From assembly GCF_016906535.1 (NCBI RefSeq), contig NC_057372.1, forward strand, positions 663,501 through 727,500: DNA of 64,000 bases. Direction: 5' to 3'. Under the pieces are notes generated by a model. The model was not told where the DNA came from, made no database searches, and was given only the letters and a program-made list of their open reading frames with translations. This document shows positions 12,007 through 23,475 of this stretch, one piece after another. A program made the translations under genes and the position numbers. Each line of letters starts with the position of its first letter. Position 1 is the stretch's first letter. Source of the stretch: Rhizoctonia solani (taxonomy: Eukaryota > Basidiomycota > Agaricomycetes > Cantharellales > Ceratobasidiaceae).

Positions 12007-13986
12007 TCAATCATAACGCCCGTCCTTTTCTTTTTCCGCCTGTGAAACGGGTGCATACAACTAGGAGATCAAATCAGGTTAACATAGGAAAACATGGGTT
12101 GAAAAATCCAGTGTTGACTCACTGTCTTGGAAGAATCAAACGTATTGGTTCTGCCCATGGGTTCTCCAACAAGGTGTTCTTCTTCGCCTTGATCCTCTAA
12201 ACAATGGATTACCAAACAATGCATCAGTCGCAACGAAAACCATACGTACCGGGATTACGATTAATGGCTCGAGCAAATGCTTGCTTTCGCTTCTGGTAGT
12301 GAGCTTCTGCCTTGGGCATATACAAGTCGAATAATGTATACAGCGAAGCAACTATGGTAAACGTTGCTACAATATAATCATGATTAGCAGGAAAACTTGA
12401 AGTTGGTGAGTTAAAAGCTCACTAGCGAACACAGAAACCAACAAGGCAGTAGTGGATTTGCGCTTAAACGTAGGGCAGAGGTATCTAAACTTCAACACTG
12501 ATGGCGCATAGGGGCCGTCTGGTCGGTAAGGAAGGGATATGCCTTTGAGTGATGCATTCTCGGGCATGCCCTGGAGCGCCTCGGCCCAAGATGTATTAAC
12601 GCAGCCCCAGTAGCCACAAAAGTTCCAAAAGGTATCAGTGTCCATCTGAAGACTTCCAGAAAGGTTTGCTATGATATTCCCTGCATTTCGTGGTAAGGAT
12701 CGACTCGGATGACCTCGTTGAAGTAGGTCTTGTTGACATAGATATTCGATTCCGTGTTGATATTACCGAGGTCGATCCTATCCAGAGTGTCAATTTCGCT
12801 ATAATAGTTAATGGGCGAGTTCCTTACATGATGGCATCCCGAAGGGCAATAAATGAATTGATAAGTGTAATCTTGAATGGTTGAATAAAAGTATCATTTG
12901 CGCCATAGTCATTTGTTGTTCCATACGAGCGAAGCCATCTATTATAGTCTGTTATGTCACCACAAGTTCCGTTGTAAGTGTCAGAGTTGTCAGGCAGACG
13001 GCAGTGGTTTCCTTTTTGCGCCGACCATTCGACGAAATAAGTATTTTGTGTGCTTTCCTGTCTCGCCATCCAAATTCGATACTCAGACCAAATTGCTTCA
13101 GAGAGGTCGATGTGCATTCCATCCAGCACTCCAAGAATATTAGTAGAGGAATTAGATCTGACTGGGAGGCTTGCCAAGGCAGGATTCACAATATAGTTAT
13201 GGCTGGGAACACCCTTTGGCTCGGGAACGACATTGTATGAAAGATAATCGACCATGTCATCAGGACCCAAGTCAGGATTGTCAGCGAGGTTGTACGTCAT
13301 AATGAACTGCATTTCGTCTGGGACTTCTGAGTCGGATGGCTTGTCCCCTCCTAGAGAGCAATATATCTTAGTCTACTTAGCATGTAAGGATAAGTTCAAC
13401 ACGATAAATAGGGAACCGTTACCTGGTATCGCATAAGCGCAGCTGGGATCTCCACTCGCCAAGTGATTGCATGAATTTCACAGTTAGAGAGTTTGTTCGC
13501 CAGATATAACGCGGGATATATTCGGTTAGTTGGATCGTCGTGCTCTGCCTTATCGCGATATGCACGTTGGAGAACTTGAAGATCCAAGTCAGACCGGGTA
13601 CTGTAGGGTCAAGTTTAACACACACCATACTTAAACAGAGGCATGGACGAATTGGTACGAAGATTCATATCGTCTGTGATAGACGCTGGCTGACATTTCT
13701 GAGAGATTGGAGGGCGAAACATGCTGGGCCAATTGCGAGGCATCCACCACGGGTTGTCAATAGTAGGATCAATCTTTAAAGTCGTGACCACATCCGACCC
13801 AACCAAGGCAACTACCGAGTCCCGAATAGTTGGAATTAGCTGGTTTGGAAAGTATAGACGCAAGGGTTTACCGTTCAAAGGTATCAGTAGACCCAATAAT
13901 AATAACATCACGATGTAAAACACATGAGGAAGATAAGGTATTGTGTATTCGTTTTGTACAGCGTATTGCAGTTGCTGTAGCTTCAT
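12007..13986 (-). CDS. Orphan multi-exon membrane protein
   Basis: Reads from ATG at 13984-13986 through at least six exons to TGA at 12007-12009. A hydrophobic segment near residues 20-40 (FYIVMLLLLGLLIPL) is followed by an extracellular-looking domain with several Cys and N-glycosylation sites (NSS, NGT, NDT, NTS) and many Trp/Tyr. There is a second span (TTALLVSVFASELL) and a cytosolic tail (LYMPKAEAHYQKRKQAF, then an acidic stretch, ending KEKDGRYD). I recognise no domain. It looks like the lineage-expanded membrane proteins found in Agaricomycetes. The join between exons 2 and 3 near 13330-13435 is out of phase by one, either a missed exon or the single-base loss seen elsewhere. The 63.6-kb fragment has a similar style. 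Confidence 0.6.
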
Positions 13987-14294
13987 AGTTTAAATTGAAG
14001 GGGCAAACTGAATCCGGTACCAAATATGTCAGTGAGGGGAAGGTTGTTGGAGGTGACTGAGACACGGTGTGCCTTGCATCGAGGCATATCCATCGCAGGC
14101 GCCGAGACTATACCCGAGCTCGGCTTTGGTTGGGCTCTAGGCACATATGCACCGCCCCCACCCAAGATCACAATCGGGCGCTTGCTACCGGCCGAGGGCT
14201 TGGAAACGATCGGCAACCCTTCACGTGATCGTCGATCCTGGTCTATGTCATAGCAAAGCTCTTTAGACCCCGCCACCACATCTGTGTCGGAGGC
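13987..14294. promoter_or_regulatory. Divergent upstream region between the membrane protein and the XPG gene
   Basis: A 308-bp head-to-head spacer. Overlapping open frames on both strands (14026-14253 plus, 13983-14279 minus) reflect a GC-rich stretch and show no family features. It probably carries both promoters. Confidence 0.4.
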
Positions 14295-17200
14295 ATGGGT
14301 GTCAAACAGTTATGGACCCTCTTGTCGCCAGCAGGGCGCCCCGTCCCGTATGTTATATGCATCATAGTGATTACCACTGGCCAACTAACAAACGCAATCT
14401 GCAGCTTAGAGACCCTCGAGGGAAAGGTACTGGCTATCGATTCGAGCATTTGGCTTTATCAATTTCAGGCCACCATGCGGGACAAGGAAGGCCGTGCTCT
14501 TGTAAATGCACACATACTTGGTTTTCTTCGCCGAACGTCCAAATTGCTGTTCCATGGCATTAAACCCGTTTTTGTCTTTGATGGAGGCGCACCTGTGTTA
14601 AAACGGAGCACAATTGTGAGTATATTAAAAGTCTCTCGCATGTCGTAATCTTACCTGTACCGAATCATCTTAGGCAGAAAGAAAGAAACGAAAGAGTGGC
14701 GCGGCTGCGAATCATGCAAAAGTGGCTGAAAGATTGCTTGCTGCACAACTCCGACGGGAAGCACTTCGTCATACTGAAGAGAGGGAAAGGTACGAGCATC
14801 AACTAACCATATCATGACAATTGAGCCAACTCACATTGAATCAGGAAAGATGCCGAAAATGCTCCCGATAACAAGCATCGATCTCTTGTTGACGATGACA
14901 CCAATTACTTGGAGGACCTTTCGGGCCCCACGCTCGTGCTACCTGGGAAGCTCAATGCTCCAGCTGCAAAACCTGCATCAAAGTCATTCAGCCCCTCCAA
15001 AACAAAACAATCGTCCAAACCAGCAGGCAAGACCTTCCGCGAACACGATCCTTACCAGCTCCCAGAACTCGACGCATCCATTGACTCGCGCACCCTTCCC
15101 AATGATCCGAGACTTGCAACCGATGAAGAACTCCGGGCTTATATATCCCGCCTCAGACCAGATGATCCTGAGTTCCACGAGCTCCCTGCAGATGCCCAGT
15201 ATGAAATTCTGGGCGAACTCCGGTTGAAATCTCGGACTACGTCCCACAAGCGTTTGCAGAAGATGCTCAGGCAAAGCAAGACCCCGATGGATTTTAGTAT
15301 GGCGCAAATAAAGAACTTGGGACAGCGCAACCGGCTCACTCAAGAGGTATTATCAACGCTGAACCTAGTAGGAACAGGTGCTGGAGGAGTCGTAGTCCCC
15401 GTGAAGATCGCCAGCGAGAAAAATCGCGAGTACGTGTTGGTGAGGAACGAAGGGGGCGATAGGGGATTTACCTTGGGAATACGGCAAGAAGGCAATACTG
15501 CTGAAAAGCCTATCGTGGTAGAAGAAGAGGAAGGTGATGATTCATTTGACAGCAAGATTGGAGATATTTGGGAGGACGTGATAGTCCCGGGGAGGCAAGT
15601 TTGCTGGATTACCTACGTCTTTCTTCGTCTAATAGATGATGTAGAACCCAGATTGGAGTTGCGCCCGACCAGGATTGGCGGGACTTTAAGCGACAGAACG
15701 CTTTGGATGGCCTTTCCAAGCGTGATACGAGAAAACACCTTGCTCCACTCACCACAAAAACCAAGTTAACGGGGGCACCTCGACTTGACAAGGGCAAAGG
15801 AAAAGAGGTTGATCTATCGCCCGAATCAGAAGGCTCTCATTCGTCTGCAGAAGAAGACATGGACTTTCAGTTGGCTGTACAAGCCTCTCTTGCTGGGGGC
15901 CAATTTCAAGAGGACGAAGAGGACGATTTGAGTCGTGCTTTGGCCCTTTCACTTTCTGAACACAACAAAGACTCTTCCGGAGCAACATCAATATCCGCTA
16001 ATCATGAAGGTTCAGGCGCAGAGGTCGTGTCGTCCGTGACAACCAGTATTGTGCCGGATTCTGAGCTATTTGGTGCTCCAACCGGGCTGTTGGGCTTATC
16101 GACATCGGTTGCTCCACAAGCTTTGGAGCATGAAGAAGACGATGAAGAAGATCTAGACATGGAGGAGGTTGTTATCATGGCCCCTGTTGTAAACGAACAA
16201 GGGCAGGTCAATTCCACATGGGAAGGCACTGAGAGCTTGGGCGCCATGGATGCTTGCCTATCGACCTCGGAACCTATCCCGTCCCAGTCAAGCATACAAG
16301 AACCCCATCGAAAGGTCCCCAGTGATCCCAAATTCGAATCACCCCAACTGGAGCCTACTTCTCAGCGCGCATACGAAACGAGACGCGAGCTCGAGCAGGC
16401 ATTGGTGTCTTCTGGAGACGAAGATGACCTTGACGAAGTGCCTCTTCCATCGAGGTTAATGACATTACTGGCTCCTTACCAAACACCGAGTGGATCAGGG
16501 ACAACGGGATCACCAACGAAGAGATTAGAGGAGGGCGCGAAGTCGGGTTTTGGGTCCAAGTTGAGCAATACCGAAGACGAGAATCCAACAAAGAAACCTC
16601 AAGTTGCTGAAAGTGGCGGTGTTAAACGAGTCACCTGGGACGATTCCCCAAAGAATTACTTGAGATCTGCTGCTACTCAGCATACTCTGGAGCGCAACAT
16701 GGACGATTCTAGTGATACTCTGACTACCCAAAAGGCGCTCGATATTGTCCCGGATCTCCCAAAGAGGACACGGGTGAAGCTGTTCTTCAGGATGTCACGG
16801 AGAAACTCCAGGATATACCTTCCGAATCACAAATCGGGACTGAAACCATCGCTAATGGTCCCAGCATACCGTCTTGGTTCAGCGGTGCACCAACAGTGGG
16901 CGTTTCTGCACCGAGCAAACATGAAGTCTTTGTTGAGCTAGCGCTCGAATCAAACTCTGGTGGTTTGCCACAGAAGAATGAATCTAATGTCGGAAACGAG
17001 TCCTGGGAAAACATTCCAACACAGATATCTGATGATGAGGAGGAAATAATTCCTTGGTCTCGTTCTCCAACTCCGACCGGCGCTCGCTCGCCGGTTGCTG
17101 TTCCTGTTCACTCCGGAACCGATTTTGACTCTGCTCACTCACGCAATACAAGATTCCAGGATGAAGAGGAAGAACACGCCGCATTCATGTCTCAGCTTCA

Positions 17201-18821
17201 AGGGAAGTCCTACGCGACGATGCGAGAGTCTCTCGACGCTGAGATTGCCGCCCTGAGGAAAGAACGAGCGGCCGCCCTCCGAGACGCCGAAGACGTTACC
17301 ACTCAAATGAGCGCCCAGATTCAATACTTCTACGTCTATTTGGAGTGCCTTTTGTAAACGCGCCTATGGAAGCCGAAGCCCAGTGTGCTTTTCTCGCCCA
17401 GCATGGGTTGGTCGAAGGGGTTATTACCGACGACTCGGACGTTTTCCTGTTTGGTGCTGGGCGGGTGTATCGGAATATGTTCAACCAAAGCAAGACGGTC
17501 GAATGCTTCCTCGCAGCAGACCTGGACCGAGAGCTAGGCTTGGACCGAGAAACCTTAATCTCGTTGGCTTATCTCCTTGGAAGCGATTACACTGAGGGAC
17601 TCCCTGGAGTAGGACCTGTGGTGGCGATGGAGATTATGAAAGAGTTCCCTGGAGAAAATGGACTTCGCGAATTCTGCAAGTGGTGGAGGAAAGTACAAGT
17701 TGGCAAAGATGTAGAAGCCGACTTGGGTACTACTTTTAGAAAGCGCTTTGTAAGTTGACGCTCCGAATCGAGCGGTGACCAGGTTGACCGTAGATCATTA
17801 TCCAGAAAAAGAAGTTCACTACCCTTCACCTGAATGAGGAGTGGCCAAACCCTAAAGTGGTGGGTTAAGATCTAGATCAATATGTTTAAAGCCCCTAACG
17901 CCTTCAAAGCGCGAAGCTTACCTTGAACCAACAGTTGACGAGTCTGAGGAACGATTCCAATGGGGACTTCCAGACCTAGACGGTTTACGAAGGTATATCA
18001 TACTCCTTTAACATGCATATACCCTGACCTCTTGTAGATTCCTTGGTGACGAGTTATCTTGGCCTACGAAAAGGTTGATGAGACCATTATTCCTATCATC
18101 AGACGTATGACTCAACGCTCTAGTGTAAGTATGTTGAAGCCTCATCTAATCTTGGTCATTAACCATACCTGCGCTTCTCCAAGTCGACGACCGCCAATCG
18201 GCAAGGCACTCTTACTTCATTCATCGAAGGACATGCCTTCACGTCGAACAACGTCACGCGCGCCCCTCGAAAGACTCAAGCATATGCGTCAAAGCGTCTG
18301 CAGCAAGTCGTTGCCGAATACCGCTCTCGTAAATCTGGCGAGCGTAGCCCGGACGAGAATGGCCATACGGATGCAGATGCGGGTTTCGGAAAGGACAAAA
18401 GAGAGGTGCAAGGCGAAGGAGAGGTAAAGCCACGGGCGAGTAGGAAAAAGAAACCTCAAGGAGTAGGCAATGCAGATGCCAATCGAGAGCCCGAAGGCTC
18501 CTCCGCAAGTTTAAAAGTAGCAAAGCGTAAACGTCTAGGGACTGGTGCACCCGTGGTAGCAAAAGAGGAAGAGGCACAGCCAGAGGTCGTGGGAGAGGTC
18601 GAGGCAGGAGTGGGCAGTCAGCGACCTCGAACAAGGATGACGAAGAGGAGCTGGATTCCAACTTTGGGAGTGACAATTCAGATGGCAACGTAGAACCAGA
18701 GGCGGCCAGTCCTAAGAAACTCAGACTACGACCCCGGATGAAGAAACCAAGTCCAGTCCCTCGGTCTCCAGCTCAGAGCGATAGTGAAGGTGGTAGTAAC
18801 GATGAATACATGGAATCCTAA
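14295..18821 (+). CDS. RAD2: DNA repair endonuclease XPG/Rad2
   Basis: The structure-specific nuclease making the 3' incision in nucleotide excision repair. The N domain starts at MGVKQLWTLLSP with AIDSSIWLYQF and FVFDGG (metal-binding Asp). A long acidic spacer contains two ubiquitin-interacting-like motifs (DFQLAVQASL and DLSRALALSLS). The I domain has APMEAEAQCA and TDDSDVFLFGA, then the helix-hairpin region with GSDYTEGLPGVGP. The C-terminus carries a PCNA box-like QGTLTSF, then basic and Arg-Gly-rich stretches, stop 18819-18821. Four single-base losses are implied: near 16764, 17321, 18062 and 18556. Each lies next to a run of the same base, and each returns the reading frame to conserved sequence. 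All catalytic acidic residues are intact. A full-length functional gene is therefore likely. Confidence 0.9.
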
Positions 18822-18935
18822 TTTTGGATTACGAATCGTATGACGATCGTACTTAATTTGCTGTATCTGACCCCTTAAATTTGTAGACCAGTATAGCTTA
18901 GTTCTAATTACATTAATATTCACCACAGAGGTCAA

Positions 18936-19820
18936 TCAAACAACTTCAGAGGATTTATTCTCAATTTTTTGGATCGCCTTCCACAATCTTTCCCATCTCC
19001 CGTCGTCCCATTCTAATAGCTCCTTCAAGCGAATCGAACCAGGACCCTCAACACTCCGAATCCAGTAAAATACACCCGCGAGGACGAAGTCCGAGAACGA
19101 TACATGATCCCCCATCATAAACGGCCCTACAGAACCAATCTCATCGTTCAGTGCCAAAGATTCCGCCAGTCCTGTAAATCTCTCCTTGGCCTCCCTCCAT
19201 TTCTCGGCAGCCTCGACTTCCGAGAGGGGGATGAGTCGAGGTCCTCGCGTCCGGCGCATATACTCAATGGACCTCTCGTCCATGATGTGAAGTACTTGTG
19301 GGTGGATCAGTGGGAAGATAGGTGCAGCAACCGTCATCCGGTAGTTTGATATAAGTATATGTTGGATGCCAGCCGTTCCGGGAGCGAATATGGAAGGATA
19401 ATGGGGGGCAGGATACTTTTTGTCCAAGTATAACGCGATCTTGAACGAATCGGCGACGTAGGTTGGTTTGCCATTTGGATCGTTCGAGGGATCAGCATCA
19501 CTACGGCCGTTAAATCAGGAGAATTCCAGAAGCTAGATAAGTAAACAACTACCTGGCAGAGTATAGTAAGGAAATGTAGCGGAAAATGGGGCCAAACCCA
19601 ATTCCTTCATTCTGGGTTCAATATCCGGGAACGAAATGTACTCGGTGCGGTAAGGTATTCCCTTGTAGTTCAAGGACAACCTTTTATAAGCGTTTAGTTT
19701 TGTCAAACACAAAGAAAATTCAGTCACGCACCTTGTCTTATAAGGATTTGGTGACCACGACTTACCGTTGCCATCGGCTAGATCATAAAATACAATGGGA
19801 TTTTCGTTGGTGGCAGCCAT
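18936..19820 (-). CDS. Glutathione transferase, etherase-like (paralogue A)
   Basis: Two-domain cytosolic GST that conjugates or reduces substrates with glutathione. Three exons: the first begins MAATNENPIVFYDL and includes SWSPNPYKTR, where the Ser-Pro region is the expected glutathione-activating site. The second holds LNYKGIPYRTEY and FPDIEP of the thioredoxin fold. The third holds DSFKIALYLDKKYPAP (glutathione gamma-glutamyl contact) and the all-helical C domain with GPFMMGDHVSFSDFVLAG, stop 18936-18938. The start codon is at 19818-19820. The SWSP/YPDI pattern resembles the fungal GTE (LigE etherase-related) class. It is a clear paralogue of the two genes at 40.8-43.0 kb. It is convergent with XPG, 114 bp apart. 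Confidence 0.85.
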
Positions 19821-20761
19821 TTATCATCAAATTAATTATCGAGCTGGCGTGGTGAGTCTTGGGGTCAGAACTAGTTCTTTGTGGGTATTTATGCCCCCAT
19901 GTGATGTCCTGTGTGAAATTGAACACTGTGCGAATCATTGACGTTGGGGATCACAAACTGGGGATATCGGTGGTGGACCTGGGGACTCATCAGCCCGAAG
20001 TAATGCTCCACTCTTCTCGGTCGGGTTTTGAATGGCTACCTTGCTATAAGCAGTCCAGATTCACTTGGCCTACAGCTATGAGCTCACGAGCATCCAACTA
20101 TTACTCCCAGTCAGCACGGAACGGGCGAGAAGTCCGTTGGCTAAACGATTTGATTGCTTGGTTTGTGATCACCAATAAGCACGGAAGCTTACGAACTTAT
20201 GCACTTAGCCAAGTTGATAAATTCTGGACGAAACGGGAAATCTTGGGTCTGGACTATTTGAAATTAGCTACGAGGTCCTTGCCCCACGATTACGCCCCCC
20301 CAAAACTCCCTGGGTCTCAAAAATAGTTCGAGCCTCCGTAAGAAATGCAGATTTTGTCAAGTTGGGGCGGAGAAACGCTACGGCTCCGAGAGGTCTTGAT
20401 AAATCTGTTTTCAAATTAGTTACGAACACGGATCAATTCCCCGTTACATGCGTACGATGGTGCAGGGCTAATTTATTATCAGCGCAGCCAGTTGAAATTA
20501 TCGATGAAAAGAGAATGCCAATGTTTCTCATTGTATTAAGTTTCGAAAAGGCAGAATGAGACCTAAGTACAACAGCCTTTACATAGAATGGGTATCCGAT
20601 CGTCATTAACAGTACCAAGAATATACATCAACGAAAAGGGTTGATGGGGAGCACGGGACGAACCAAGCAGTCAAGGCTGAATGAATACGAATATCAACAA
20701 CACATGTGTCCGATATGAAACGTCCCAATAACAAAAACACAAGGTTAAGATTCACATTCAC
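19821..20761. other. Intergenic, no convincing gene
   Basis: About 940 bp. The longest frame (plus, 19859-20326, 155 codons) has no domain, no splice structure and an irregular composition. I see only the GST promoter and the downstream region of the PriA-like gene. Confidence 0.4.
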
Positions 20762-21843
20762 TCAGAGTGCAGCGTGGTGTGACTGAGAGACGCACGAGTC
20801 ACTAGAAGAGCTAACCTCGTACCCACGCTTACATTTCTCAACAACACAGTGGCTGTTGCTGCAAGTGGTGATCTTGGCATTGGGAATAGCGGAGCAATTT
20901 TGGCCTTTGCCGATGCTGGTGCAACCACCACAGGAAGTCAGCTGGTTCTGGTGTCAATACACTCGGACTCGGTAGAGCGCCAGAAGCATCTAGGATGGGG
21001 CAAGACTCGAAGTGGTCGGGCAGAAGCTCGTACGCTTGTGCATAGCAGTATGACGTTTCCTTCCATAGGTCCCGGGCGCATTGGATGGGGTTGGGGTGTT
21101 CTCGCCTGGAATGCAGCACTGCTTTCCTGGGTGCCAGCTCCAGCTGTTGCCGCACGAAGGAGTAGTAGTAGGGGTACTATATGCGAAATTTATTAGTCAA
21201 CAGAACCAATGGCCACCACTTGCACACTCACTCGGGCTTGTTAGGCTTGCAGCAAGACTTGCTCGAAAGCCAACTCCAGTTGCTGGGGCAAGAGTATCCA
21301 GATCTGTATTACACATAGGGATCAATTGTGTAATTCTAAGCCCAGTCTAGTTTAAAACACTTACGGAGGGCTATCCGTTCCTACTCCAATTGAAAGACAG
21401 ATGTTCAAGGGCGACCACCAGAAACCGGAACCACAAGAAGTGCTCGACGGTGTGTTGTTAGACTTGCAGCACCAAGAAACAGAGCTCCAGGTAGAACCAC
21501 TTGGGCACGTAGAAGGAATCTGCTGGCTAGTATCGCTCGACTTGGGCACGCAGCACTTCTCGTCGGTGTGCCAGTAAAAGTTGTCGGGGCAACTGCTTCC
21601 AGAGCTTCAAGTACATCCAATTAGCACATGCATAGTAGGTCATAGGAGGAATGCTTACGGAGGGGTGTTGCTCTCTCCGCCGTTCTTTGCGCAACAGCTT
21701 AGTCGGTCATACCAAAAGTAGCCACTCTCGCACGACTTGGAAACAGAAGACCCCGAATGGGAGTTGGAGTATGTAGCCTCGGCGACACCGAATGCAGTAA
21801 TGGCACTAAGTACGGAGAACGCAGTAGCGGGGTTAATAAACAT
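20762..21843 (-). CDS. PriA-like secreted protein with tandem cysteine repeats
   Basis: Starts at 21841-21843 with MFINPATAFSVLSAITAFGVAEA, a signal peptide. Then come about five copies of a unit of roughly 35-45 residues, each with a Cys, Gly and aromatic residues followed by a CC pair (for example CESGYFWYDRLSCC, SGSTWSSVSWCC, SWSWHPGKQCC), separated by Ser/Thr/Pro linkers and mostly one per exon. The C-terminal domain matches fungal PriA proteins: RTSFCP, a Cys-rich core with LTSCGGCTS, GQNCSAIPNAKITTC and CVVEKCKRGYE, stop 20762-20764. Three single-base losses are implied, near 21010, 20974 and 20947. PriA of Lentinula is linked to fruiting, but the molecular role is unknown. The product is probably exported or wall-bound. 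Confidence 0.75.
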
Positions 21844-22825
21844 TATGAGTGGACTCTAATGGGATGGACAAGTAAAAAGAGTGTCGAACAACAGCTCAGT
21901 AGCCCAGGTGAGAAAAGAAACAGATGGGATGAAAACGAACTTGAAACCATGAGCTCTATTATATATGGCCAATTGGTTTTGGATTTGCACAAGGGAATTT
22001 GTGTTCGAGCCTGGGCTACTGCGGATAGGGATAACCAATCTTCTCCCGCTAATCATCATGTTGTTGTAACCTTCATTTTTTATTTGGAAAGTCGCACTGT
22101 GCCGAGTTATGTATATATACTCAATACAAATGCTATTTCAGTGTCAGATGGCTATCTGATTACTTTGGCTAATAGCGCATGTAGGTGCAGAAGAGCAGAC
22201 TCATGGAACATACCATGCATTAATTCCATCAATAATCGACCTCCCACCCTCGGTCTACTTCTAGCCGGACTGCGGAAGTCGGGGAATTTTACCATCCAAG
22301 CGGGGGACGTGAGTGTTATTGGCTTTCGAAGAAGCTTTGGGAGTAGGGTTGCCAGGCGGAAGCTTGCCATAGACAGACAAGTGTTTGATCGTTATATTTA
22401 GTCCTGATTTGATCGTGGATTAAAAAAGGTCAGTGGCAAAGCCTTCAACCCCGGTTACAAAGTAAAGCAGACCAAACGCTCTGCGGCGTCACGTTCAGTC
22501 AATACGCGTGTCACGGGAGAGGGGCTGGACCAGGATAATCATGCCCCGATCGCGAGAGACATATTCGCATTTGATATAGATTTGGACCAATTAACAACGT
22601 ATCGCATATAATATTCTGTTGCTAGACTGCAGCCGCACAATGGTGTCTGATAGTGCAAGGCGCAAGCTGACGAACCAATAGGTGGGTTGAGTAGGCGCCA
22701 CAGCCCAAGCAACGTAAAAAGTGATGCGTCTATTGAGTGATATAGCAGCGACGACAGGACATTTGGTATTAAACCAGAGGTGTTGAGTGACAAGATACCC
22801 ATCAGCAATGACTATTAGATACCGC
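21844..22825. other. Intergenic, no convincing gene
   Basis: About 980 bp. A 214-codon plus-strand frame spans 21757-22401, partly antisense to the PriA-like signal-peptide exon. It shows no domain, and I treat it as chance. Promoter of the PriA-like gene and 3' side of QCR10. Confidence 0.4.
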
Positions 22826-23288
22826 TTAGAAAGGCTTGTCGCTTGCCGGAGTTTTGTCCTCGAAGTGGTTGGACAACTGTTATGGCCATATAAAGCACCC
22901 AACAGGTTGAGTTGAATAAGATATTGTTGTTTGACGCATGCAAGATCAGAGTCCAAACAAATAATACAGACATTTATGTGCTTACCACCGGGACCTTCAA
23001 TAAAATATCCTTTTGGAAAATAGGAGTAACCGACATGAAAAGTGTCACAGCAGCTCCAGCACCAAATGCCCATCGACCGGCGGTACCAACCCAGGGCTTA
23101 AAGCTCTAATATTTGAGGGAGAAAGTCAATGATCTCGTTCTTTAGAGTGTGAATATAAATTGAGAGATGTGATTGGGTACGCCGTACGAACCCGCACGTA
23201 AATGGAACTACATATATGTATAAGGAGCACTCACACTGGCAGTAAAGGTTCCAAGCCTGGGTTGAGGTTGGGGAATAATGCGCGCCAT
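22826..23288 (-). CDS. QCR10: Ubiquinol-cytochrome c reductase subunit 10
   Basis: A 74-aa single-span subunit of respiratory complex III in the mitochondrial inner membrane, hidden in three small exons. Exon 1 is 23235-23288 (MARIIPQPQPRLGTF...), with a canonical GTGAGT donor. Exon 2 contains KPWVGTAGRWAFGAGAAV, the membrane span, and QKDILLKVPV. Exon 3 contains NHFEDKTPASDKPF, the conserved QCR10 tail, with TAA at 22826-22828. All joins are in phase. Length and order agree with fungal QCR10. It is divergent from NOP16 with a 187-bp spacer. Confidence 0.85.
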
Positions 23289-23475
23289 TATGGGTGGTGA
23301 GGTAGGTCTGAAGGATAGAGGGTAAAGTCGTTTGTGAGAATCAATCGGCGAGATTCGGGATGCCAAATGGGTTCATGATGCCCTGGTGCCAAGTGAGGCA
23401 TAGTCGATCATACCGGATGCAAAATTTGGTCGGCGCTTAGTGCTTTGGGTGTTTACATTCAATTTCGACGACGAA
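23289..23475. promoter_or_regulatory. Bidirectional promoter between QCR10 and NOP16
   Basis: A 187-bp spacer separates the two start codons, so both 5' UTRs and core promoters must lie here. One gene serves respiration and the other ribosome assembly, both growth-linked. No specific element is clear by eye. Confidence 0.45.

Noticed and set aside
14026..14279. Frames on both strands between the membrane protein and XPG
   Set aside because: GC-rich promoter sequence gives frames on both strands with no family features.
19859..20326. A 155-codon plus-strand frame between GST and PriA-like genes
   Set aside because: Irregular composition, no homology recognised, and placed in the upstream region of GST paralogue A.
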